Shown one piece after another: positions 56,501-64,000 of a stretch of 64,000 bases of DNA. Both the position numbers and the translations under genes were made by a program. The notes below the pieces were generated by a model, which saw nothing but the letters and a program-made list of their open reading frames with translations, had not been told where the DNA came from and did not search any database. The DNA is from Microbispora rosea (GTDB lineage Bacteria; Actinomycetota; Actinomycetes; Streptosporangiales; Streptosporangiaceae), in the NCBI RefSeq assembly GCF_900156315.1, contig NZ_FTNI01000002.1:434001-498000 (forward strand), written 5' to 3'. The first letter of the stretch is position 1, and the number at the start of each line of letters is the position of its first letter.

Positions 56501-58518
56501 ACAAGGCCATGGGCATCACCGCCAGGGGCGCCTGGGAGTCGGTCAAGTACCACTTCCGCACGCTCGGCGTGGACGTGCAGAGCACCGACTTCACCGTGGC
56601 CGGCGTCGGCGACATGTCCGGCGACGTTTTCGGCAACGGGATGCTCCTGTCGGAGCACATCCGGCTCGTGGCGGCCTTCGACCACCGGCACGTCTTCGTC
56701 GACCCCGACCCGGACGCCGCGCGGAGCTTCGCCGAGCGGCGACGGCTGTTCGAGCTGCCCAGAAGCTCCTGGGACGACTACGACAGGAAGCTCATCTCGG
56801 CGGGCGGCGGCGTGTGGCCGCGCACCGCGAAGTCGATCCCGGTCTCGCCCCAGACGCGCGCCGCGCTCGGCCTGCCGCACAACGTCACCGCGCTCGCGCC
56901 GAACGACCTGATCAGCGCGATCCTGCGGGCCCCCGTCGACCTGCTGTGGAACGGCGGCATCGGCACGTACGTCAAGGCGTCGTCGGAGACCCACGCCGAC
57001 GCGGGGGACAAGGCCAACGACGCGCTGCGGATCAACGCGGCCGACCTGCGCTGCAAGGTCGTGGGCGAGGGCGGCAACCTCGGCTTCACCCAGCGCGCCC
57101 GGATCGAGTTCGCGCTGAACGGCGGGCTGATCAACACGGACTTCATCGACAACTCGGCCGGTGTGGACACCTCCGACCACGAGGTGAACATCAAGATCCT
57201 GCTCGACCAGGTCGTCCGCGACGGCGACATGACCGACAAGCAGCGCAACCAGCTTTTCCTCGACATGACCGACGAGGTGGGCAGGCTGGTGCTGGAGGAC
57301 AACTACGCCCAGAACGTCGTGCTCGCGGCGGCCCGGGCGCAGGCGCCGGAGATGCTCCACATCCACGCCCGCTACCTGCGGAGGCTGGAGCGCGAGGGGC
57401 TGGTCAACCGGGAGCTGGAGTTCCTGCCGTCGGACAAGGTGCTCGCCGAGCGGCGCCAGGCCGGGCTCGGGCTCACCAACCCCGAGTTCGCGGTGCTGCT
57501 CGCCTACACCAAGCTCGTGGTGGACGCGGAGCTGCTGCAGTCGGACATCCCCGACGACCCGTCGCTGGCGTCCTGGCTAGTGTCGTACTTCCCCTCGGCC
57601 CTGCGCGACCGCTTCCGGCCGTACATGGACTCCCACCCGCTGCGCCGGGAGATCATCACCACCCGGATCGTCAACGACGTGGTGAACTTCGGCGGGACGA
57701 GCTTCGCCTACCGGTTCGGCGAGGAGACCGGCGCCTCGACGGCCGACATCGTGCGGGCCTACCTCGTGACGCGGGAGGTCTTCGACCTGCCGTCGTTCAT
57801 GCGCCAGGTCGAGGAGCTGGACAACGAGGTGGACACCTCGACCCAGCTCGCCATGCTGATGGAGGGCCGCAAGCTGTCCGAGCGCGGCACCCGCTGGCTG
57901 CTCGGCAACCGCCGACCCCCGCTCGACCTCGCCTCGACGGCCCGCTACTTCATCGAGGGCGCCGCCGGGCTGCTGCCCCACCTGCCCAAGCTGCTGACCG
58001 GCCCCGACCTGTCGGCGTACGAGGAGCGCAGGGACTCCTTCGCGGCCAGGGGCGTGCCCGGGGAGCTGGCCGAGCGGGTCGCGGCGATGGTGCCGGCCTA
58101 CTCCACGTTCGACCTCGTGGAGATCGCGGCGTACACCGGCCGGCCCGTGAGCGAGGTGGCCGAGGTCTACTTCGACCTGGCCGACCGGCTCCAGCTCGCC
58201 CGGCTGCGCGAGCGGGTGATCGCGCTGCCGCGCGACAGCCGGTGGAACTCGATGGCCAGGTCGGCGCTGCGCGACGACCTGTACGCCGCCCACGCGACGC
58301 TGACCAGGGACGTGCTGATCCACAGCCGGCCGGGCCTGTCGCCGGAGGAGCGGCTGGCGAGCTGGACGGAGGCCAACGAGGCCGCCGTGACGCGCGCGCG
58401 GCAGACGCTGTCGGAGATCTGGGAGAGCGACACCTTCGACCTTGCGACGCTGTCGGTGGCGCTGCGGGCGGTGCGGACGCTGGTCTCCACCAGCAACCTC
58501 CCCCACGCGGAGGCGTGA
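53563..58518 (+). CDS. gdhB: NAD-specific glutamate dehydrogenase, large (GDH180) type
   Basis: A 1651-residue enzyme of the large bacterial NAD-GDH class, with conserved N-terminal ACT-like regions and a central catalytic domain ([53 protein letters not shown]-like segments). It deaminates glutamate to 2-oxoglutarate and ammonia for catabolism. The ATG at 53563 lies about 12 bases after AAGGGAG; a GTG at 53551 is possible. Two long antisense or out-of-frame open frames cover it and are shadows. The symbol follows streptomycete naming; some databases leave it unnamed. Confidence 0.95.
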   Translation: [1651 protein letters not shown]

Positions 58519-58531
58519 CCGTGCCGGGTGG

Positions 58532-59602
58532 TCAGTGGTTGGAGCCGCCGGTGACGATGCCCTCGTAGCCGACGACGTGCGCGGGCGCGGTGGACGCCTT
58601 GGGCGGCACCGCGCTCACGTACTGCTGGGTCTCGACGATCTGCCGCTTCTGCCGGATGAACAGGCTCTTGGTGGGGCTCAGCAGCCAGCGGGCCTCCGCG
58701 GGCACCGCCACCGGACGCCCCTCGCCGCACTTGAGCCCCTGTGGGGTGGGGGTCCAGGAGGACGTGCGGACCAGCGTGTACAGCATCATCGCGCCGCCGT
58801 CGCGCGTGCGCAGCGCGAAGATCGGATAGTTGGGGGCCGAGGCGAAGATCGACTCGTAGTTCATGCAGTCGTCGGCCTTCGCCGTCTCCTTGGTCTCGCT
58901 GATCTCGTCGTAGAAGCCCGTCGTCTGCGGACCGGGGGCGATCAGCCCGGAGGCGTAGCCCTTGGGGCCCTCCTCGGCGACCGTCGCGTGCAGCGGGCCC
59001 ATCAGGTTGGGGCTGATGGCCACCGAGGTGTCGCGCGGCTCCAGCGCCGTGGCGTACCCGTCCTCGTCGAGGGCGACCGTGGGCGGCGTCTGCCCGGGGT
59101 AGAGGAGGGACGCGAAGCTGTTGAGCCACCGCCCTTCCCTGCCCTGCCGTACGAACGTGAACACGCCCGTGCGGACCTCGCCTGACGCGTCGCGCCGCCG
59201 GGCGGTGGCCGCGAACCAGACGGTCGAGCGGCCGCTCTGCCGGGGCACGAGCACCGTACGGCGATCCCACGTGTAGTGGGCGGGCTTGCCCTCCCGGGAG
59301 TGGATGCCGGCGATCGTGATGGGCCGCTGGCCGTCCTGGGTGAGCAGGAGCGCCCACCGGTCGGCCCCGGCCTGCCGCAGCACGTCGTCGGTGTCCAGGA
59401 ACGCGTCGAGCGCCTCGGACGCCTCCTCCAGGGTCACCGCCGGGGGACTGGGCGACGGCGACGGGCTGCCGCCGGCGCTCGGCAGGGTGGAGGTGGCGGC
59501 CGCGGGGCTGGCCGTCGGCCTGGCCGGTTCCCCGCCCGAGCAGGCGGCGACCGTACAGGTGAGGAGGGCAAGGGCCAGCGCACTTCGAACGACCCCGTTC
59601 AC
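58532..59602 (-). CDS. Lipoprotein of unknown function
   Basis: A 356-residue protein with a lipoprotein signal ([18 protein letters not shown]; lipobox Cys about residue 19), then a Pro/Ser/Thr/Ala-rich linker and a domain of about 280 residues with many Trp, Tyr and acidic residues. The GTG at 59602 follows GGGGAGG and puts the lipobox in the usual place; the longer frame does not. It is probably an extracellular membrane-anchored binding or assembly factor. Such genes lie beside prfB in related genomes. Confidence 0.82.
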   Translation of the reverse strand: MNGVVRSALALALLTCTVAACSGGEPARPTASPAAATSTLPSAGGSPSPSPSPPAVTLEEASEALDAFLDTDDVLRQAGADRWALLLTQDGQRPITIAGIHSREGKPAHYTWDRRTVLVPRQSGRSTVWFAATARRRDASGEVRTGVFTFVRQGREGRWLNSFASLLYPGQTPPTVALDEDGYATALEPRDTSVAISPNLMGPLHATVAEEGPKGYASGLIAPGPQTTGFYDEISETKETAKADDCMNYESIFASAPNYPIFALRTRDGGAMMLYTLVRTSSWTPTPQGLKCGEGRPVAVPAEARWLLSPTKSLFIRQKRQIVETQQYVSAVPPKASTAPAHVVGYEGIVTGGSNH

Positions 59603-59649
59603 CCCAGCCTCCCCATGCAATCGATTCACATGCTACCGAGGCGTGCTGC

Positions 59650-59677
59650 CTGACCGGGTCTCCGATTCGCGTACCCT
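59650..59677 (+). promoter_or_regulatory. Leaderless-type promoter of prfB
   Basis: CTGACC (59650-59655), a 16-base spacer and TACCCT (59672-59677) place the start site close to the GTG at 59686. No Shine-Dalgarno sequence precedes it, so the message is probably leaderless. Confidence 0.5.
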
Positions 59678-59685
59678 TTACAGAC

Positions 59686-60804
59686 GTGGCAGTCATCGAT
59701 CCAGCCGAAGAAATCAACGAGCTTAGCGGCACGCTGAAGGGCATTCAGGACGTGCTCGACCTCGACGCCCTGCGCAAGCAGATCGCCGAGTTGGAGGACC
59801 AGGCTGCCGCGCCCGATCTGTGGAACGACCCCGAGCAGGCGCAGCGCGTCACCAGCCGGCTCTCCCATCTGCAGGCCGAGGTTAACCGGGTGGACGGTCT
59901 GGGCCGCCGTCTGGAGGACCTGCCGATCCTGTTCGAGCTGGCGTCCGAAGAGGGCGACGAGGACGCGCTGGCCGAGGCGGAAAGGGAGCTTTCCGCGCTC
60001 AGGTCCGAGGTCGGCGCGCTCGAGGTCCGCACGCTCCTGTCGGGCGAGTACGACGCCCGTGAGGCCCTGGTGACCATCAACGCGCAGGCGGGCGGCGTCG
60101 ACGCGGCCGACTGGGCCCAGATGCTGCTGCGCATGTACCTGCGGTGGGCCGAGCGCAAGGGCTACCCGGCGGAGGTCTACGAGACCTCCTACGCCGAGGA
60201 GGCCGGCATCAAGTCGGCCACGTTCGCGGTCAAGGCCCCCTACGCGTACGGCACGCTCAGGGGCGAGCACGGCACCCACCGGCTGGTGCGGATCAGCCCG
60301 TTCGACAACCAGGGCCGCCGGCAGACCTCGTTCGCGGGCGTCGACGTGGTGCCCGTGGTCGAGCAGACCGACCACATCGACATCAACGAGGACGACCTGC
60401 GCATCGACGTCTACCGGTCGTCCGGCCCGGGCGGACAGGGCGTGAACACGACCGACTCGGCCGTGCGGATCACCCACCTCCCGACCGGGATCGTGGTCTC
60501 CTGCCAGAACGAGCGGTCGCAGCTGCAGAACCGGGCGACGGCGATGGCCGTCCTGTCCGCCAAGCTGCTGGAGCGCAAGCGCCAGGAGGAGGCCGCGGCG
60601 ATGAACGAGCTGCGCGGTGAGACGACGACGTCGTGGGGCACGCAGATCCGCAACTACGTGCTGCACCCCTACCAGATCGTCAAGGACCTGCGTACGGGTG
60701 TGGAGGCGGGCAACCCCTCCGCCGTGCTGGACGGCGACCTCGACGAGTTCATCGAGGGCGAGATCCGCTGGTCGCGGCGCCAGGAGGCGGGTGACGGTCA
60801 GTAA
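59686..60804 (+). CDS. prfB: Peptide chain release factor 2
   Basis: A 372-residue class I release factor. It has the catalytic GGQ in [16 protein letters not shown] and the RF2 stop-codon recognition tripeptide SPF in RISPFDNQG. It recognises UGA and UAA. It is encoded in a single frame with no programmed frameshift, as is usual in actinobacteria. It converges by seven bases on a small zinc-ribbon membrane gene and precedes ftsEX and smpB. Confidence 0.97.
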   Translation: MAVIDPAEEINELSGTLKGIQDVLDLDALRKQIAELEDQAAAPDLWNDPEQAQRVTSRLSHLQAEVNRVDGLGRRLEDLPILFELASEEGDEDALAEAERELSALRSEVGALEVRTLLSGEYDAREALVTINAQAGGVDAADWAQMLLRMYLRWAERKGYPAEVYETSYAEEAGIKSATFAVKAPYAYGTLRGEHGTHRLVRISPFDNQGRRQTSFAGVDVVPVVEQTDHIDINEDDLRIDVYRSSGPGGQGVNTTDSAVRITHLPTGIVVSCQNERSQLQNRATAMAVLSAKLLERKRQEEAAAMNELRGETTTSWGTQIRNYVLHPYQIVKDLRTGVEAGNPSAVLDGDLDEFIEGEIRWSRRQEAGDGQ

Positions 60805-60986
60805 CCGCTGACGTGCGTGAGCGCGACGAGCGCCACGACCAGTAGCACGATCAGCGCGATGACCAGGGGCGACAGCCCCATGAACCCGTGGTGGTGAACC
60901 TTGGCGCGGCCCTCCCGGCAGACGGGGCAGCGCCCCTCCACCACGGGGCCCGCGCACGCGGCGCAGATCAAGTGTTCGCAGCTCAT
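60798..60986 (-). CDS. Small zinc-ribbon membrane protein
   Basis: A 62-residue protein. The N-terminus has Cys/His pairs ([16 protein letters not shown]) forming a likely zinc ribbon, followed by a HHH stretch and one membrane helix ([20 protein letters not shown]). Small proteins of this kind are often found next to prfB-ftsE in Streptosporangiaceae-like genomes. Function is unknown. Confidence 0.7.
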   Translation of the reverse strand: MSCEHLICAACAGPVVEGRCPVCREGRAKVHHHGFMGLSPLVIALIVLLVVALVALTHVSGY

Positions 60987-61058
60987 AGCAGCTTTACCGC
61001 CCCATCGCCCAAGGGCTAATCGTTTTGTTTCCGTTATGGACGTTCCATGCCAGTGTTA

Positions 61059-61149
61059 CCCCTAGACTGGCCTCTGGCCAAACGGAACGTCGATCCAGAG
61101 CAAAGTGACCGGCGACCCCCAGACCGGCCGTCCAACCCCCTAGACTGGC
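61059..61149 (+). repeat. Direct repeat CCCCTAGACTGGC upstream of ftsE
   Basis: Two identical 13-mers (61059-61071 and 61137-61149), 78 bases apart. Each includes TAGACT, which would suit a -10 box, so they may mark tandem promoters of ftsEX. The 179-base gap otherwise shows no gene. Confidence 0.45.
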
Positions 61150-61165
61150 TAGCCGTGATGCGCCC

Positions 61166-61855
61166 GTGATCCATCTCGATAATGTCACCAAGGTCTACGC
61201 GAACCAAAACCGGCCCGCCCTCGACCACGTGAGTGTGGACGTCGACAAGGGCGAGTTCGTGTTCCTGGTCGGTCCCTCAGGGTCGGGGAAGTCCACCTTC
61301 CTCCGGCTGGTGCTGAAGGAGGAGCGGCCCAACAGCGGCTCCATCCACGTGGCCGGCAAGGACCTGTCGAAGCTGTCCAACTTCAAGGTGCCGCACCTGC
61401 GCCGCCGCATCGGCTGCGTGTTCCAGGACTTCCGGCTGCTGCCGAACAAGAACGTCTACGAGAACGTGGCGTTCGCCCTGGAGGTCATCGGCAAGCCGCG
61501 CCGCTTCATCCGCAAGGTCGTGCCCGAGGTCATCGAGCTCGTCGGCCTGGAGGGCAAGGCGCACCGCATGCCGGAGGAGCTGTCCGGTGGCGAGCAGCAG
61601 CGGGTCGCCATGGCCCGCGCGTTCGTCAACCGGCCGATGATCCTGCTCGCCGACGAGCCCACGGGAAACATCGACCCCGCCACGAGCATCGGCATCATGA
61701 AGGTGCTCGACCGAATCAACAGGACCGGCACGACCGTCCTCATGGCGACACACGACGCCGCGATCGTCGACTCCATGCGCAAGCGCGTGGTCGAGCTCGA
61801 GGACGGCAAGATCGTCCGCGACCAGTCGCGCGGCGTGTACGGCCAGGCGTATTAG
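61166..61855 (+). CDS. ftsE: Cell division ATP-binding protein FtsE
   Basis: A 229-residue ABC ATPase. It has [35 protein letters not shown] and ATHDAAIVD. It begins [20 protein letters not shown], typical of FtsE. With FtsX it couples ATP hydrolysis to activation of peptidoglycan hydrolases at the divisome. It uses a GTG start. FtsX follows after 14 bases. Confidence 0.97.
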   Translation: MIHLDNVTKVYANQNRPALDHVSVDVDKGEFVFLVGPSGSGKSTFLRLVLKEERPNSGSIHVAGKDLSKLSNFKVPHLRRRIGCVFQDFRLLPNKNVYENVAFALEVIGKPRRFIRKVVPEVIELVGLEGKAHRMPEELSGGEQQRVAMARAFVNRPMILLADEPTGNIDPATSIGIMKVLDRINRTGTTVLMATHDAAIVDSMRKRVVELEDGKIVRDQSRGVYGQAY

Positions 61856-61869
61856 GAGTAACTGGGACC

Positions 61870-62769
61870 ATGCGGGCCAACTTCATCTTCTCCGAGGTCT
61901 GGATCGGCCTTCGGCGCAACCTCACGATGACCATCGCGGTGATCGTGACAGTGGCGGTCGGCATGGCGCTGCTCGGCGTCGGACTGATGATCAACTCCCA
62001 GGTCTCGAAGCTGACCGGATTCTGGAGCGACAAGGTCGAGCTGTCGGTCTACCTGTGCACGAAGGGCTCGCCCTTCGAACCCTGTAAGAACAGGGGCGCC
62101 GTCACCCAGGACGAGAAGGGGACCCTGGAGCAGACGATCAAGGGGCTTCCGGACGTCGAGCGGGTGCAGTTCGAGAACCAGGCCCAGGCGTTCAAGAACT
62201 TCCAGAGCACCGAGAGCAACACGCTGCTGCTTTCTGTGACCAAGCCCGAGGACATGCCCGAGTCGTTCCGGGTCAAGCTGAAGGACCCGGAGAAGGCGAC
62301 GGCCGTCGCGAGCAGCCTCAAGGGGCAGCCCGGCGTCTCCAACGTCGTCAACGAGCGCGACCTGCTCCAGTCGGTCTTCGGCTTCATGGACACGCTGCGC
62401 AACGTGGCGCTCGGCATCGCGATCCTCATGGTGATCGCGGCGACCCTGCTGATCGGCAACACGGTCCGGCTGTCGGCGTACAACCGCCGGAGAGAGACCG
62501 GCATCATGCGGCTGGTCGGCGCCTCCAACATCTACATCCAGCTGCCGTTCGTGCTGGAGGGTCTGATCGCCGGCCTCATCGGCGGCGTCCTGTCCGGTGT
62601 GATCCTGATCATCGTCAAGGTCTTCATCTTCGAGTCGATCCAGACCTACATGGCCGCGCCCCTCGGCTGGGACACGGTCGCGGGCGTCATCACCGGCACC
62701 ATGGCCATCGGCGTGCTCATCTGTGTGCTCGCCTCTTTCGTCACCCTGCGCCGCTACCTGCGGGTGTGA
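61870..62769 (+). CDS. ftsX: Cell division membrane protein FtsX
   Basis: A 299-residue permease-like protein with a single N-terminal helix, an extracellular loop of about 130 residues (with Cys pair CTKGSPFEPCK) and three C-terminal helices. RRETGIMRLVGASNIYIQLP is the FtsX/MacB signature. It acts with FtsE. The extracellular loop binds peptidoglycan hydrolase partners in other actinobacteria. Confidence 0.97.
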   Translation: MRANFIFSEVWIGLRRNLTMTIAVIVTVAVGMALLGVGLMINSQVSKLTGFWSDKVELSVYLCTKGSPFEPCKNRGAVTQDEKGTLEQTIKGLPDVERVQFENQAQAFKNFQSTESNTLLLSVTKPEDMPESFRVKLKDPEKATAVASSLKGQPGVSNVVNERDLLQSVFGFMDTLRNVALGIAILMVIAATLLIGNTVRLSAYNRRRETGIMRLVGASNIYIQLPFVLEGLIAGLIGGVLSGVILIIVKVFIFESIQTYMAAPLGWDTVAGVITGTMAIGVLICVLASFVTLRRYLRV

Positions 62770-62825
62770 TCCCGCACCGTCGCGCAGCTCGTTTCCGCCC
62801 CTCGGGGCGACGGTAGGCTCCCCTT

Positions 62826-63308
62826 ATGCCACGTGAGACCGGGCGCAAGCTGATCGCCCAGAACAAGCGTGCCAGGCACGACTTCTTCATCGAGGACACC
62901 TACGAGGCCGGGCTCGTCCTGACCGGCACCGAGGTCAAGTCCCTGCGGGCGGGAAAGGCCAACCTGACCGACGGCTACGCCTCGGTCGAGGGCGGCGAGG
63001 TCTGGCTGATCAACGTATACATCCCGGAGTACAGCCAGGGCACCTGGACCAACCATGCCGCCAGGCGGACGCGCAAGCTGTTGCTGAACCGCAAGGAGAT
63101 CGGCAAGCTCGACGCGACGCTGAAGGAGAAGGGCCTCACGCTGATCCCGCTGTCGATGTACTTCAAGGACGGCCGGGCGAAGATCGAAATCGGCATCGCC
63201 AGGGGTAAGAAGGACTACGACAAGCGGCAGACGCTCATGGAGAAGCAGGCCAACCGGGAGATGGCGCGGGCCATGTCGAACGCGGTCCGCCGCCGGGGGG
63301 GCCGTTAG
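62826..63308 (+). CDS. smpB: SsrA-binding protein SmpB
   Basis: A 160-residue OB-fold protein. It begins with [20 protein letters not shown], has [19 protein letters not shown] and ends in the tmRNA-binding basic tail [20 protein letters not shown]. It delivers tmRNA to stalled ribosomes. The tmRNA gene itself is not visible in the 692 bases that remain in the window. Confidence 0.97.
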   Translation: MPRETGRKLIAQNKRARHDFFIEDTYEAGLVLTGTEVKSLRAGKANLTDGYASVEGGEVWLINVYIPEYSQGTWTNHAARRTRKLLLNRKEIGKLDATLKEKGLTLIPLSMYFKDGRAKIEIGIARGKKDYDKRQTLMEKQANREMARAMSNAVRRRGGR

Positions 63309-63311
63309 GCC

Positions 63312-64000
63312 GTGTCCTTCCGATCATTCGGGGTCGTCCGGGCGAGAGCCGTACGGGCCGCGCTCGCACTGGGGCTGGCCGCGCCCCTGCTGACCGGCTG
63401 CTTCGAGGAGTCGTCGCCGCACGACGCGGTGCGCGACTTCCTCGTCGGCTGGCAGACGGGTGACTACGCCGCCGCCGCGCGGCGCGCCGACGGAGACCAG
63501 GCGGCGGTGCGCAAGGCACTGGAGGACGCCAGGCTGCAGCTGGACGCCGCCTCGATCCGCTTCTCCCTGCGGGGGATCAGCCAGGACGGCGACGCGGCGC
63601 AGGCCGGCTACCACGCCGAGGTGGACCTCGGTGAGAACAACCCCCTCTGGCAGTACGACGGGAACCTGCCCCTGCATCTGGTCGGCGGCCAGTGGAAGGT
63701 GCGGTGGTCGCCGAGCGTCATCCACCCCGACCTGCACCCCGGGCAGCGGCTCGCGGTCGCCACCGTCCCCAAGGGCCGCAAGCCGATCCTCGACCGGAAC
63801 GGCAATCCGTTGCAGGACGAGACCGTGCTGCACGTCGCCGGGGTCATCCCGGCCAAGGTCAAGGACCCCGGCCGGCTCTGCGACCAGCTGTCGAAGATCA
63901 CCGGCTTCGCCCAGGACCGCCTGCTGAGCCGCATCCTGTCGTCGCCCCCGCAGGACTTCGTCCCCCTCGCGACGTTCGGGCGGACGAAGTTCGCCCAGAT
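63312..64000 (+). CDS. Penicillin-binding-protein-like lipoprotein (3' end outside window)
   Basis: The frame opens with a GTG at 63312, three bases after the smpB stop, and runs to the window end. An N-terminal membrane/lipoprotein signal (AALALGLAAPLLTGC) is followed by an NTF2-like MecA_N domain (DAVRDFLVGWQTGDYAAAAR) and the start of a dimerisation domain (DRNGNPLQDETVL). This is the layout of actinobacterial class B penicillin-binding proteins of the PbpA/MecA_N type. The transpeptidase part lies beyond the window. Confidence 0.85.
   Translation, partial: MSFRSFGVVRARAVRAALALGLAAPLLTGCFEESSPHDAVRDFLVGWQTGDYAAAARRADGDQAAVRKALEDARLQLDAASIRFSLRGISQDGDAAQAGYHAEVDLGENNPLWQYDGNLPLHLVGGQWKVRWSPSVIHPDLHPGQRLAVATVPKGRKPILDRNGNPLQDETVLHVAGVIPAKVKDPGRLCDQLSKITGFAQDRLLSRILSSPPQDFVPLATFGRTKFAQ

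Noticed and set aside
53581-57366. Long minus-strand frames opposite glutamate dehydrogenase
   Set aside because: They are mirror frames of high-GC coding DNA and lack ribosome sites or motifs.
55074-58568. 1164-codon plus-strand open frame overlapping glutamate dehydrogenase
   Set aside because: It is the +1 frame of a conserved gene, extremely Arg/Ala/Gly-rich, with no domain.
63309-64000. tmRNA (ssrA) gene expected near smpB
   Set aside because: A lipoprotein reading frame begins three bases after smpB and fills the rest of the window; no tmRNA ends seen.

Overview
The window is high-GC actinobacterial chromosome. GTG starts are frequent, several genes look leaderless, and the order prfB - ftsE - ftsX - smpB is the usual actinobacterial one. 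The gene content (two cellulase-domain receptor kinases, a GH10 xylanase, many TetR, HxlR and DesKR-type regulators, a berberine-bridge-like oxidase and a polysaccharide deacetylase/glycosyltransferase fusion) suggests a soil filamentous actinomycete, most likely of the Streptosporangiaceae group. That placement is an inference from gene content, not a phylogeny. No rRNA, tRNA, CRISPR array or intact insertion sequence was recognised.

Layout. 1-9785: end of a large STAND/AAA-type regulator, a DrrAB-like drug exporter, a secreted GH10 xylanase, and an ABC exporter translationally coupled to a DesK/DesR-like two-component system. 9790-21381: small regulatory and detoxification genes (GNAT acetyltransferases, alpha/beta hydrolases, SDR, NmrA and quinone-oxidoreductase enzymes), each near an MmyB-, HxlR- or ArsR-like regulator. 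21382-27478: an accessory zone with a decayed phosphodiesterase, a divergent small-gene/XRE-DUF5919 cluster, a 1028-residue PLD-helicase-DUF3427 protein of clearly lower GC, and a fragment of a receptor-kinase gene. 27557-34735: an SRPBCC/DUF4166 operon behind a double palindromic operator, and two paralogous Ser/Thr kinases carrying GH6-like extracellular domains. 34887-40558: oxidoreductase/TetR pairs flanking a two-gene operon whose products share an amyloid-signalling-like motif. 40600-44823: an operon for an unusual prenyltransferase-terpene synthase fusion with its own ABC exporter and a secreted protein. 44917-53536: a Schlafen/AlbA_2 regulator with a strong operator, XRE-DUF2975, an FAD oxidase, a deacetylase-glycosyltransferase fusion and tryptophan dioxygenase. 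53563-64000: housekeeping genes (NAD-glutamate dehydrogenase, prfB, ftsEX, smpB) and the start of a penicillin-binding-protein-like lipoprotein.

The strongest candidates for undescribed biology are three. The first is the bacterial fusion with an N-terminal all-trans polyprenyl synthase and a C-terminal class I terpene synthase (40600-42687), the reverse of the known fungal domain order. The second is the gene pair at 36740-38808, where a small helical protein carries at its C-terminus nearly the same 20-odd-residue motif that the larger membrane protein carries at its N-terminus; this is the arrangement of amyloid-signalling effector/receptor pairs but without an NLR ATPase. The third is the duplicated cellulose-type receptor kinases, whose GH6 domains have lost conserved acidic residues and may therefore be sensors rather than enzymes.
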